DNA from: an uncultured Bacteroidia bacterium
GTDB taxonomy: Bacteria > Bacteroidota > Bacteroidia > Bacteroidales > UBA932
Assembly: GCA_902766985.1 (NCBI GenBank)
Contig: CACXFP010000269.1
Coordinates: 1-13,932, forward strand
DNA length: 13,932 nucleotides
Direction of reading: 5' to 3'
The position numbers and the translations under genes were made by a program. Numbering within the stretch: the stretch's first letter is position 1; every line of letters begins with the position of its first letter. The notes under the pieces were generated by a model, which searched no databases, had not been told where the DNA came from, and saw only the letters and a list, made by a program, of their open reading frames with translations. Below, piece after piece: positions 6,734 to 13,932 of the stretch.

Positions 6734-9090
6734 CCTGGCAGTCCGCATTTTTTCCCAGCCTCGCGAAGGAATCCGTCCGTAAAATAGGTCATCTTTCCCT
6801 GGAGACTGGAGAAAGTCATTTCGCCGAAATAAAGCTTGCCGCCTGCGTAATAGAAATCCACCCTCACTTCGGGGAATCCCTCCGAAATGGCAGCTGCGGC
6901 GGAAAGCATCTGTCCGAGGCAATCCGGCCTGCCAACAGAACCGTTCCCGTCAAGATAGTGGTCCGAAAAGACGAGAGCATCCTCGCGACGGTTCCATTCC
7001 GTATCGTAAAGGTCCAGATAAAGCCGGTCGGAAGTCCTGCCATGACATGTGAGTATATAGCTTGGAACGCCACCGAAACACCATACCTTATAATCGACAG
7101 GAAGGGCCTCCCCGTCTCCCAGGAAAGGCTCGGCCAAAATCCTGGGCGGAATGCCGTTATAATACGTCTCCCCATGGACATAGCCATATTTCACCTTCAA
7201 GGCGGCATCCAGCCCCCTGCAGACGGCGTCCCTGTCCGACAACGTTTTATCCACGACGACAGTGGACCCGCTGTCATGGCTGCATTTCAGGACGAATCTT
7301 TCCGGAAGGCTGTCCCATGGGATATCGGATGATCGTTCCCATACCCCAAGGAGAGGAACCAACAGGCTCCCAAGGCCTTTTTTAGCGACAAAATCCCTTA
7401 CCGCGACCTTGTCCGCACATCCGGTCCACGACGAAGTGTCGCCCTTGCACATCAGCCACTGGATCTTCTCATTGAGGTCCCGCGGATTATCCCAATCCAC
7501 CTTATATCCTTTCCATGTTTTCCACTGCCTGTCGACAAGGACGGAATGGAAGTGATCAAGCATGAACATCCTGTAGAAGGGTTTCATTTTACTCACGACT
7601 GAATCCAGGATCTTCCGTTTCTCACCGGGCAGAAGGCCGATGACGACCGCCAGGACGGAAGCGACGACGAAGGATACAAGGGTCCCGATAATGACATGGC
7701 CGGAGAATCTCCTGTAAATCAGGAGATATGCAACCATTGCAATAGAATAGAGCAAGGGACGGACAAAGGCTTTCCGCGCGAAATCGAAGGATGGATATCC
7801 GAGGACGGTGCGGGCCAGGATGAGATAGTTCAGCTTGGCGATGGCCTCGCCGATTACGGAAATGATGATGATGGTGTGGGCGGGAGCACCCGAACGGAAA
7901 GCAAGGTAACCGGCAAGAAGGACGAGAACGTAGACGAGGCAGTACTGGATCTTGAACCATTTAATCCGGCCCGAAGCGTTTATTATCTGGACTATGCCGG
8001 CAGAAGTAGTGGAAACGATCCCGAAAACCAGCGTCCAGAAACACATCAGAGGAGCGTCTGAAGGCATGTTGGGGCCAAGCCATATCTTCAGAAGGCCATC
8101 AAGTTCGGGGACAACGGTGAAGAAGACGAGCAGTATGACAAGCATGCTGAGCCTTCCGACAGTACAGGAAAGGTAATGGCTCCGTCCGCGTTCGCCTGAA
8201 CTGTAATTCTGGGTTATCTGCGGTGTCGCCGCAAAGTCTATGTTGCCGGTGAAGCGGTTGACATAGTTGAACACTGTGTTCGCTATCCCGTAAGCTGCGT
8301 TCACACCGGTACCGAAGAAGAAATTGATCAGCATGTTGCTGCCCTGGGCCCGGGCTACGACAGCGGCCTGGGACAGGAGGTTATAATTGCTGAATGAGAA
8401 AACTTCCTTATAATGGCTCCAACCCTTTACGAATTTCCAGCCTACGATGGTGGGCCAGTATTTACGGCACAGCAGGTGATAGATGACAAAAGAAGCAAAA
8501 GTGCTTGCAGCCATGAAAACGGCATAGAGCCTGAGCGCATTGCCTTTATAAACGAGAAGCAGGGCTACGAGGGCTAGTTTAACCAGATTGAGGCAGATGT
8601 CGATCACAGCCACGGAGCCGAATCTCTCATGAACGGTGAAAAGGCTCTGGAACGGAACGTTCATGATTCCGATGCATGCCACGAGAGTACTCACCTGGAA
8701 GACAAACATTGCATCTGCCTCCCTTCCATGGGCCACTTTCAGGAAATTGAGGATGTAAATAAGGCCTACTGCTTCGATAATGAGGAAAAGGGCTGCCGCG
8801 CACCCGATGTGAAGGACATTGCATATGTTGAACATCCTGCCGGGATTGCCATCCGGCCGTCCCATCTCATAATTGAGGAATCTCTGGGTTGTCGAGGACA
8901 GGGCGGCAGATATGAAACTGAATGCCGTAACGACGCTCCCGACAATTCCATACAGACCGTAATCATCAACTCCAAGGGCCTTCAGCACAAGTCTGGTGGT
9001 AACAAGGCCGACAAGGATCGTCACGGCCATCCTGACATATACGACAACCGTGTTCTTCGCTATCCTGATATTTCCCGCCCTGTCTTCCAT
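6730..9090 (-). CDS. Wzx-like flippase fused to TupA-like ATP-grasp domain
   Basis: This encodes 786 aa in one uninterrupted frame. Residues about 1-490 form a polysaccharide transporter of the MOP superfamily, related to Wzx/RfbX flippases. The start is IAKNTVVVYVRMAVTILVGLVTTRLVLKALG (10-40, short excerpt of the first helix region), then GVDDYGLYGIVG and FLNYEMG, with roughly 12-14 hydrophobic helices in all. Such proteins translocate undecaprenyl-linked glycan units from cytoplasm to periplasm. After a linker with a basic patch (GEKRKILDSVVSKMK, 489-503), residues about 515-786 match the TupA-like ATP-grasp family of polysaccharide loci: DNPRDLNEKIQWL (534-546), PLLGVW (579-584), FVLKCSHDSGS (599-609), VDYKVWCF (665-672), and the metal-site region with Asp745 and Glu757 (YFGEMTF). 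The domain would face the cytoplasm if the helix count is even. The fusion is unusual; a missed stop or an internal start at Met502, Met508 or Met510 is the alternative. The gap to the preceding gene is 3 nt. Confidence 0.85.
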   Translation of the reverse strand: MEDRAGNIRIAKNTVVVYVRMAVTILVGLVTTRLVLKALGVDDYGLYGIVGSVVTAFSFISAALSSTTQRFLNYEMGRPDGNPGRMFNICNVLHIGCAAALFLIIEAVGLIYILNFLKVAHGREADAMFVFQVSTLVACIGIMNVPFQSLFTVHERFGSVAVIDICLNLVKLALVALLLVYKGNALRLYAVFMAASTFASFVIYHLLCRKYWPTIVGWKFVKGWSHYKEVFSFSNYNLLSQAAVVARAQGSNMLINFFFGTGVNAAYGIANTVFNYVNRFTGNIDFAATPQITQNYSSGERGRSHYLSCTVGRLSMLVILLVFFTVVPELDGLLKIWLGPNMPSDAPLMCFWTLVFGIVSTTSAGIVQIINASGRIKWFKIQYCLVYVLVLLAGYLAFRSGAPAHTIIIISVIGEAIAKLNYLILARTVLGYPSFDFARKAFVRPLLYSIAMVAYLLIYRRFSGHVIIGTLVSFVVASVLAVVIGLLPGEKRKILDSVVSKMKPFYRMFMLDHFHSVLVDRQWKTWKGYKVDWDNPRDLNEKIQWLMCKGDTSSWTGCADKVAVRDFVAKKGLGSLLVPLLGVWERSSDIPWDSLPERFVLKCSHDSGSTVVVDKTLSDRDAVCRGLDAALKVKYGYVHGETYYNGIPPRILAEPFLGDGEALPVDYKVWCFGGVPSYILTCHGRTSDRLYLDLYDTEWNRREDALVFSDHYLDGNGSVGRPDCLGQMLSAAAAISEGFPEVRVDFYYAGGKLYFGEMTFSSLQGKMTYFTDGFLREAGKKCGLPG

Positions 9091-9093
9091 CTG

Positions 9094-10284
9094 CTATATA
9101 TCATTCCTGAAAGGGGAAACCCTTATGAAATCCATTCCGCATGCCGCCGCAAAATCCCGGTCGGCGTCCCCATCCCCTATCATAACCGATCCTTCCGGTA
9201 CAATTTCAGGATACTGCTCCATCGCCCGGAGGAACATCCCCTTGCCGGGCTTGCGGCAGGGATCATCCTTATCGGCTGACGTACAACTATATACAGCGTC
9301 AATCCTGCCCCCGTGAGCCTCAATCTCTCCAACCATCCTGCGATGTATTGAAAGCAAATCTTCCTCGCTCATCACTCCTCTGCCGACTCCTCGCTGGTTC
9401 GTTACCACCAGTATCCTGCAGCCGGAAAGCCTTGAAATAAGGTCGAAAATACCCGGGCGGAACTCGAAATCCACCCACCTCCTGACATAATCCCCGACCA
9501 TCTGTCTGTTGATTACCCCGTCCCGGTCAAGGAAGACATTCCTGTATGCGGCAGCCTTGCCGGCCACGGACATCATCTCCGCCACTTGCGGCAGTTCATC
9601 CGATGCCCTGACATAGTCCTCCGGAACTCCGATATCGATGAAATAACAGTCAGATACGACACCCGAAAGACCAGCTTCAGGAGAACCAGCCAATGGTTCA
9701 AGCACTTCTTTTTCAAAGGAGAACCTTTCCGGAAGCGAAGACATGACAGAACGGAGGAAAACCCTGTCAACATAATAGACGCCGCCGTTTATCAGACCTT
9801 CCGCACAAAATGCTTTTTCGCGGAAAGAGGTGATGCGGATGCCATCCGTGACGACTTCACCATACCTGTCGAAATCCCGCATGGGCTTCAAGGCCACGGA
9901 TACCGGCCCGGATGCGGATTCCATGAAGGAAGGCAGATCCACATTGAAGAAGGTGTCTCCGTTGATTATCAAAACCTTGTCAGAGGAACAGCGCTCAAGG
10001 GCCAGACGTATGCCTCCTCCGGTACCAAGGGGCTCTTCTTCTTCAGAGAAGACGAATTCGAAAGGGTAAACGGATGCATTTGCCGTCACCCAATCCTCCA
10101 CGGCTTTCCGAAGATAACCAACCGACAGGACGACCCTGCATGGTCCGGAAGGTCTCAGCCAGTCGAGCAGCCAGGCAATGAACGGCCTTCCCGCAACGGA
10201 TGCCATGCATTTCGGCACTTCCCGCACCACAGGCCGGAGCCTGGTCCCGAGACCGCCTGCCAGTATGATTACATCGGAATCCAT
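9094..10284 (-). CDS. Bifunctional heptose-1-phosphate nucleotidyltransferase / heptose bisphosphatase (HddC-GmhB type)
   Basis: This encodes 396 aa in two enzyme domains. Residues 1-235 are a sugar-nucleotidyltransferase: ILAGGLGTRLRPVVREVPKC (7-26) with the GxGxR pyrophosphorylase signature, EPLGTGGGI (84-92), INGDTFF (107-113) with the metal-binding Asp110, and YFIDIGVPEDY (214-224). This matches HddC, D-glycero-alpha-D-manno-heptose 1-phosphate guanylyltransferase. Residues 245-396 are a HAD phosphatase of the GmhB/HisB-N type: FLDRDGVIN (251-259; nucleophile Asp253, acid/base Asp255), VVTNQRGVGRG (293-303), CRKPGKGM (343-350) and MIGDGDADRDFAAACG (368-383). GmhB removes the 7-phosphate of heptose 1,7-bisphosphate, the step just before nucleotide transfer, so the fusion joins consecutive reactions. 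Only Cys334 and Cys343 remain of the usual GmhB zinc loop. The start is 2 nt from the hddA stop (1-nt gap). Assignment to GDP- rather than another nucleotide is by family and context. Confidence 0.85.
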   Translation of the reverse strand: MDSDVIILAGGLGTRLRPVVREVPKCMASVAGRPFIAWLLDWLRPSGPCRVVLSVGYLRKAVEDWVTANASVYPFEFVFSEEEEPLGTGGGIRLALERCSSDKVLIINGDTFFNVDLPSFMESASGPVSVALKPMRDFDRYGEVVTDGIRITSFREKAFCAEGLINGGVYYVDRVFLRSVMSSLPERFSFEKEVLEPLAGSPEAGLSGVVSDCYFIDIGVPEDYVRASDELPQVAEMMSVAGKAAAYRNVFLDRDGVINRQMVGDYVRRWVDFEFRPGIFDLISRLSGCRILVVTNQRGVGRGVMSEEDLLSIHRRMVGEIEAHGGRIDAVYSCTSADKDDPCRKPGKGMFLRAMEQYPEIVPEGSVMIGDGDADRDFAAACGMDFIRVSPFRNDI

Positions 10285-10285
10285 A

Positions 10286-11323
10286 TCACTTTACCACCCA
10301 CGAATGAGCTCCCCGCGGCGAGAACTGGAAAGGCATGACCCTTCCGGAGCCCAACCCGTTCAGGGCCCTCGTCACTTCAACCCTCCTGGTAGGATCCACC
10401 AGGAACATTATTACTCCGCCTCCTCCTGCACCGGATACCTTGCCGGCGATCGCTCCGCTTTCCATAGCTACATCCATGGCCTCCTGGATCATCGGATTGG
10501 TGACATGGGAAGACATCTTCTTCTTGTCTTCCCACGCGAGCCCAAGCAACCTCGCAAGTTCTTTGATATTCCCCGCCAGCAGGGCGTCCCTCATCTCAAA
10601 AGCACTCAGGCGGATGCGTTTCATGGCCTCGATGGCCGCCTCATTTCCCGAGGAAGTATTCTTCTGCTGCTCGCTTATGATGGCCGCGCTGGATCTTGAC
10701 TTACCTGTATAATACAGCATCAGCGAGGTCTCCAATTCGCTCCGGACATCCTCGTCAAGGACAAGGCCATGCACATCAGCCCCGCCACCGGGATGGAACT
10801 CCATGAAATTGAATCCTCCGAATGCCGCAGAGTACTGGTCCTGCCTTCCTCCGGCAAAGCCAAGGTCTTTCCTTTCTATCGCATAGGCTTCAGCCGCCAG
10901 GTCATAAGGGTCTGAATGCAATCCGAGCCACTTCTCCATGCAGTCCAGGATGCAAACTACCATCGTTGACGAAGTCCCGAGTCCGGAACCGGCAGGCGCA
11001 TCATTCCAGGTGGTGATCCTGAAACCTCCGGAGAGTTTTCCAAGGCCCTTCCCTTCCAGTATCAGGCGATTGACAACCCCCTTGACCAAGGGGGCGTCTC
11101 CGTCGATGGAAAGAAGTCTGCCGGCAGGCATCTTTCCGTGGAAGTCAGCGTCGTACGAATCGATGACGACCAATCCGTCCCCAGTTTCCTCAATGCTGCA
11201 ATACGCGCTGAGGTTGATGGTAGCGCTGAGGACCGCTCCCCCGTAAATGTCACAGAAAGGGGAAACGTCGGAGCCTCCGCCGGCAAGACCGACACGAAGG
11301 GGGGCTTTGCTTCGGACCGTCAT
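10286..11323 (-). CDS. hddA: GHMP-family heptose-7-phosphate kinase (HddA-like)
   Basis: This encodes 345 aa. It has the three GHMP kinase motifs: APLRVGLAGGGSDV (7-20), the ATP-binding PAGSGLGTSSTM (110-121) and the C-terminal VSGAGGGGVIMF (296-307). The AGGGSD start, RQDQYSAAFGG (160-170) and overall length match D-glycero-D-manno-heptose 7-phosphate kinase (HddA), which makes the 1,7-bisphosphate, rather than galactokinase or mevalonate kinase. The closest alternative is an L-fucokinase-like sugar kinase, since that domain belongs to the same branch. The neighbour encoding GmhB-like and HddC-like domains on one chain strongly favours the heptose reading. The ATG overlaps the aminotransferase stop as ATGA (11320-11323), so translational coupling is likely. 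Confidence 0.85.
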   Translation of the reverse strand: MTVRSKAPLRVGLAGGGSDVSPFCDIYGGAVLSATINLSAYCSIEETGDGLVVIDSYDADFHGKMPAGRLLSIDGDAPLVKGVVNRLILEGKGLGKLSGGFRITTWNDAPAGSGLGTSSTMVVCILDCMEKWLGLHSDPYDLAAEAYAIERKDLGFAGGRQDQYSAAFGGFNFMEFHPGGGADVHGLVLDEDVRSELETSLMLYYTGKSRSSAAIISEQQKNTSSGNEAAIEAMKRIRLSAFEMRDALLAGNIKELARLLGLAWEDKKKMSSHVTNPMIQEAMDVAMESGAIAGKVSGAGGGGVIMFLVDPTRRVEVTRALNGLGSGRVMPFQFSPRGAHSWVVK

Positions 11324-12528
11324 CTTGAACGATATTCTTCCAAGGCTCTTGCCAGGACATCAAGTGCCCTCCCAAGATCCTCTTTGTTTAACACATACGC
11401 TATCCTGACCTCGTTTCTCCCAAGGCCGGGGGTCGCATAGAAACCGGCTGCGGGGGCCAACATCACAGTCTCTCCGCCAGGCAAGACTCCGGTATACCTG
11501 AAATCCGTAAGGCACCACCTGCAGAAATCCTCGGCATCCTCAACCGGGAGCCTCACTATCGTATAGAACGCGCCTCCCGGAAGATTCGTGAAGACTCCGG
11601 GAATCCGGTTCAATCCTTTTACAATGAAATCCCTCCTGGATATATATTCATCATACACCTTCTTCTGGTAGTCTTCAGTCCCGTCAACCGAATTCTCTGC
11701 AACGATCTGGCCGAGAAGAGGAGGACTGAGGCGGGCCTGGCAAAATTTCATCATCACGGCGCGTAGAGCCGCATTCCGGGTGACCATCATACCGATGCGG
11801 ATTCCACACTCCGAATAACGCTTTGATACGGAGTCGATTACAATAACATTGTCGTCAAGGCCTTCGAGACTGAGTGCGCTGCAATAGGCCGCTCCGTCAT
11901 AAACAAACTCGCGATAGACCTCGTCGCTGAGAAGGAAAAGGTCGTGCCTGAGTACTATCTCGCGAAGCCTTTGCATCTCTTCCGGAGAATAAAGTCCCCC
12001 CGTGGGATTGTTAGGATTGCAGATAAGGATCGCCTTGGTCTTCGGTGTTATCATCTTCTCGAATTCCTCCACCGGAGGAAGAGCGAATCCGTCTTCAATC
12101 CTGGACGTCACCGTCCGGACAACCGCTCCAGCGGATTTCGCAAAGGAGAAATAATTCGCGTACGAGGGTTCCGGGATGATTATCTCGTCGCCCGGATCCA
12201 GGCATGACATAAAAGTAAACAGAAGGGCGAAAGACCCTCCTGAAGTCACGATTATCTCCTCGGGGTCCACGGTTATCCCATAGCGGGAATAATAACGGGA
12301 GAAAGCCTGCCTCAGGGAAAGGAATCCCTGGCTGGGACTGTATTCGAGGGTCGTGCGCGAAATCCGCCTGATAGCTTCAATAGCCTTTTCAGGGGTCGGG
12401 ATGTCCGGCTGGCCTATATTGAGGTGATATATCTTCACCCCTTCCCCCTCGGCTGCAGCAGCGAAAGGGGCAAGTTTACGGATTGGAGATGAAGGCATCC
12501 CGGCGCCGCGTTCAGAAAAAGTTGGCAT
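11320..12528 (-). CDS. PLP-dependent class I/II aminotransferase (aspartate aminotransferase-like)
   Basis: This encodes 402 aa of a fold-type I aminotransferase. Seen: LNIGQPDIPTP (36-46), EYSPSQGFLSLR (62-73), VTSGGSFAL (94-102) for cofactor phosphate contact, ICNPNNPTGG (169-178) with Asn174, LLSDEVYREF (199-208) with Asp202 for the pyridine nitrogen, IDSVSKRYSECGIRIG (231-246) with Lys236 as the Schiff-base lysine, and Arg375 (NEVRIAY), which binds the substrate carboxylate. These are the residues of amino-acid rather than DegT-type sugar aminotransferases. The N-terminus (a short lead, then MPSSPIRKLAPFA) matches a form common in Bacteroidales and supports the ATG at 12526-12528 over Met11. 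Substrate specificity (Asp, Ala, aromatic) cannot be decided. It is 10 nt from the transporter gene and overlaps hddA by 4 nt. Confidence 0.88.
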   Translation of the reverse strand: MPTFSERGAGMPSSPIRKLAPFAAAAEGEGVKIYHLNIGQPDIPTPEKAIEAIRRISRTTLEYSPSQGFLSLRQAFSRYYSRYGITVDPEEIIVTSGGSFALLFTFMSCLDPGDEIIIPEPSYANYFSFAKSAGAVVRTVTSRIEDGFALPPVEEFEKMITPKTKAILICNPNNPTGGLYSPEEMQRLREIVLRHDLFLLSDEVYREFVYDGAAYCSALSLEGLDDNVIVIDSVSKRYSECGIRIGMMVTRNAALRAVMMKFCQARLSPPLLGQIVAENSVDGTEDYQKKVYDEYISRRDFIVKGLNRIPGVFTNLPGGAFYTIVRLPVEDAEDFCRWCLTDFRYTGVLPGGETVMLAPAAGFYATPGLGRNEVRIAYVLNKEDLGRALDVLARALEEYRSR

Positions 12529-12538
12529 GGCGATATAA

Positions 12539-13888
12539 TTATTCTGAAGCCCGTGCGACGTTTCCGCTCTGGCTCAGGCCGTAGAGCAGGACTGCCACAA
12601 AGCATATCAATGGAACGGCAAACGATACGTTGACTCCAGGCAGTCCTGCGACTACGTCCATGTCTATGATCCTGGCCTGGAGGGGAGGAAGCACGGAACC
12701 GCCAAGGATGGCCATTATCAGGCCGGCGGCACCTATTTCAGTGTCATTCCCCACATTACCCAAGGCAAGACCGTAGATGGTGGGAAACATCAGGGACATG
12801 AATACGGACACGCCGACAAGGCAGTACAGCCCCGTCCGGCCGCCGATGAAGATCACTCCAAGGGTGAGGAGGATATCGGCGGCGGCGAAAACCGCGAGCA
12901 TCCTGGAAGGTCTGAAATACTTCATCAGCCAGGTACTGATGAATCTGGTGGAACAGAAGCATACCATGGCAATGATATTGAGCAGCTGGGAATTCTTCTC
13001 GGCAGTCTGCTCGGCTATGCCTGGCTCCATCCCCCTTCCGATATACTCCGGCATCAGGACGGATGTACCGTATTGTATGATAAAGGTCCAGCATGTAATC
13101 TGTGCACCCACATAGAAGAACTGCGCGATGACGCCGTTCCTGTAGGCTCTATTCTGCCAAAGCCGGCTAACAGTCGGTCCGAAGGCACCGGAAAGCCCTT
13201 CTTCAGGAGATTTTCTTACCGGATTCTTCATCATGAGTATGAGGAAGAATACTACGATGAGGATCACGCCTATGGCGACGTAAGGTCCGGCGATGACAGC
13301 CAGGTCGGCCTGCTTCACGGCCTCAAACGAAGCCTGGTCGAGGGATACCCTCTCTGCGGAACTCATGGGATTCATCCTTGACTGGATGAAATTCATCGCC
13401 ACGAACATGCCGCAAAGGGAGCCGATAGGATTGAAGGATTGGGCGAAATTCAGCCTCCTGGTAGCCGTTTCCCTGTCTCCCATCGCAAGGATGAAAGGAT
13501 TTGCGGAAGTTTCCAGGAAACTGAGGCCGCAGGTAAGGATGAAATATGCTGCCAGGAAAGGATAGTAGTTGCCGATCCTGGCGGCGGGGATAAACATCAG
13601 GGCCCCGACGGCATAAAGGCCCAGACCCATGAGGATCCCGGACTTGTAATTGAATCTCTTTATGAAAAGGGCGGCAGGCAGTGCCATACAGAAATACCCT
13701 CCGTAGAATGCCAGTTGCACCAGGGCTCCGTCGGTGACGCTCATCCTGAAAATCTTGGAGAATGATTTCACCATCGGATTCGTTATGTCATTGGCAAAGC
13801 CCCACAGGGCGAAACAGCAGGTTACAAGGATGAACGGGATGACATAACTCACCCCTTCCCTGGATTTGAGTATGGACTGACGGTTCAT
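12539..13888 (-). CDS. FucP-family MFS sugar:proton symporter
   Basis: This encodes 449 aa of a major facilitator with about 12 hydrophobic segments in two halves joined by a loop near residues 220-245. FALWGFANDITNPMV (26-40) and GLSFLETSANPF (121-132) place Asp34 and Glu126 where E. coli FucP has its proton-coupling and sugar-binding residues Asp46 and Glu135. FAQSFNPIGSLCG (148-160) is another FucP-family hallmark. Members import L-fucose, glucose/galactose or related monosaccharides; the sugar here is not evident. The ATG at 13886-13888 gives a 10-15 residue cytoplasmic lead before the first helix, as is usual, and is preceded by a purine-rich GAGGGAGA that could serve as a ribosome binding site. 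The frame stays open upstream to the window edge, so a slightly earlier start is possible. It is the first complete gene of the minus-strand cluster. Confidence 0.88.
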   Translation of the reverse strand: MNRQSILKSREGVSYVIPFILVTCCFALWGFANDITNPMVKSFSKIFRMSVTDGALVQLAFYGGYFCMALPAALFIKRFNYKSGILMGLGLYAVGALMFIPAARIGNYYPFLAAYFILTCGLSFLETSANPFILAMGDRETATRRLNFAQSFNPIGSLCGMFVAMNFIQSRMNPMSSAERVSLDQASFEAVKQADLAVIAGPYVAIGVILIVVFFLILMMKNPVRKSPEEGLSGAFGPTVSRLWQNRAYRNGVIAQFFYVGAQITCWTFIIQYGTSVLMPEYIGRGMEPGIAEQTAEKNSQLLNIIAMVCFCSTRFISTWLMKYFRPSRMLAVFAAADILLTLGVIFIGGRTGLYCLVGVSVFMSLMFPTIYGLALGNVGNDTEIGAAGLIMAILGGSVLPPLQARIIDMDVVAGLPGVNVSFAVPLICFVAVLLYGLSQSGNVARASE

Positions 13889-13896
13889 TCTCCCTC

Positions 13897-13932
13897 TCAG
13901 TTTTCTTCCTCCTCTTCTTTCTTTGCAGGAGA
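13897..13932 (-). CDS. Possible last codons of an upstream minus-strand gene (partial)
   Basis: Reading in from the right edge, one frame gives SPAKKEEEEEN followed by TGA at 13899-13897, 8 nt before the FucP-like ATG. A lysine/glutamate-rich tail next to a closely spaced start is typical of an upstream operon neighbour. However, the stretch is only 11 codons within a polypurine tract, and two other frames are also open, so this is weak. Nothing can be said about function. Confidence 0.3.
   Translation of the reverse strand, partial: SPAKKEEEEEN

Noticed and set aside
6734..6922. N-terminal extension of the DUF616-type protein to an upstream ATG.
   Set aside because: It overlaps the ATP-grasp coding sequence out of frame, is Arg/Phe-rich with no family similarity, and would break the ATGA coupling.
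8629..9279. A 216-codon plus-strand frame opposite the flippase start and the phosphatase end.
   Set aside because: It spans two real minus-strand genes and the junction between them, and shows no domain.
9586..10338. A 250-codon plus-strand frame opposite the heptose nucleotidyltransferase.
   Set aside because: It is antisense to clear pyrophosphorylase and HAD motifs and has no coherent hydrophobic pattern or family match.
11320..12528. Aminotransferase as a nucleotide-sugar aminotransferase (DegT/WecE type).
   Set aside because: The motifs (NPNNPTGG, SDEVY, SVSKRYSECGIRIG, carboxylate-binding Arg375) are those of class I/II amino-acid aminotransferases.

Overview
The window looks like a chromosomal segment of a fairly GC-rich member of the Bacteroidota, probably order Bacteroidales. 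The reasons are a long SecA (1093 aa) with the enlarged central region typical of that phylum, a Bacteroidota-type -33/-7 promoter in front of secA, weak or absent Shine-Dalgarno sequences, and an aminotransferase whose N-terminus matches a form common in Bacteroidales. Genus cannot be told from this sequence alone. No rRNA, tRNA, CRISPR array, insertion sequence or origin was seen.

Layout. (1) Bases 2-259, plus strand: the C-terminal end of an unidentified, probably exported protein. (2) Bases 261-4003, minus strand: secA followed by a small bactofilin gene. The bactofilin gene ends one base from the stop codon of the plus-strand gene. (3) Bases 4004-4095: a compact intergenic region with a terminator-like hairpin and U-tract followed directly by a secA promoter. 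(4) Bases 4096-13888, minus strand: eight tightly packed genes, in transcription order FucP-like MFS transporter, class I/II aminotransferase, HddA-like heptose kinase, HddC-GmhB-like fusion, Wzx-like flippase fused to a TupA-like ATP-grasp domain, TOD1/MUCI70-type (DUF616) glycosyltransferase-like protein, GT2 glycosyltransferase, GT-B glycosyltransferase. Four of the seven junctions are ATGA stop/start overlaps and the other gaps are 1, 3 and 10 nt, so this is very probably one operon. (5) Bases 13897-13932 may hold the last codons of another minus-strand gene.

Reading of the pathway (inference). The kinase and the bifunctional phosphatase/nucleotidyltransferase would supply three of the four steps to GDP-D-glycero-alpha-D-manno-heptose; the isomerase GmhA is not in the window. 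The three glycosyltransferase-type proteins would assemble a heptose-containing surface glycan unit and the flippase would move it across the inner membrane. The ATP-grasp domain fused to the flippase could modify the glycan, possibly with an amino acid or peptide. The co-transcribed aminotransferase might feed that step, and the FucP-like symporter might import a sugar. No polymerase, initiating phosphoglycosyltransferase or ligase is present, so the locus either continues upstream or depends on genes elsewhere.

The most novel-looking element is the 786-aa flippase/ATP-grasp fusion and its operon setting. The rest is recognisable housekeeping or surface-polysaccharide machinery.
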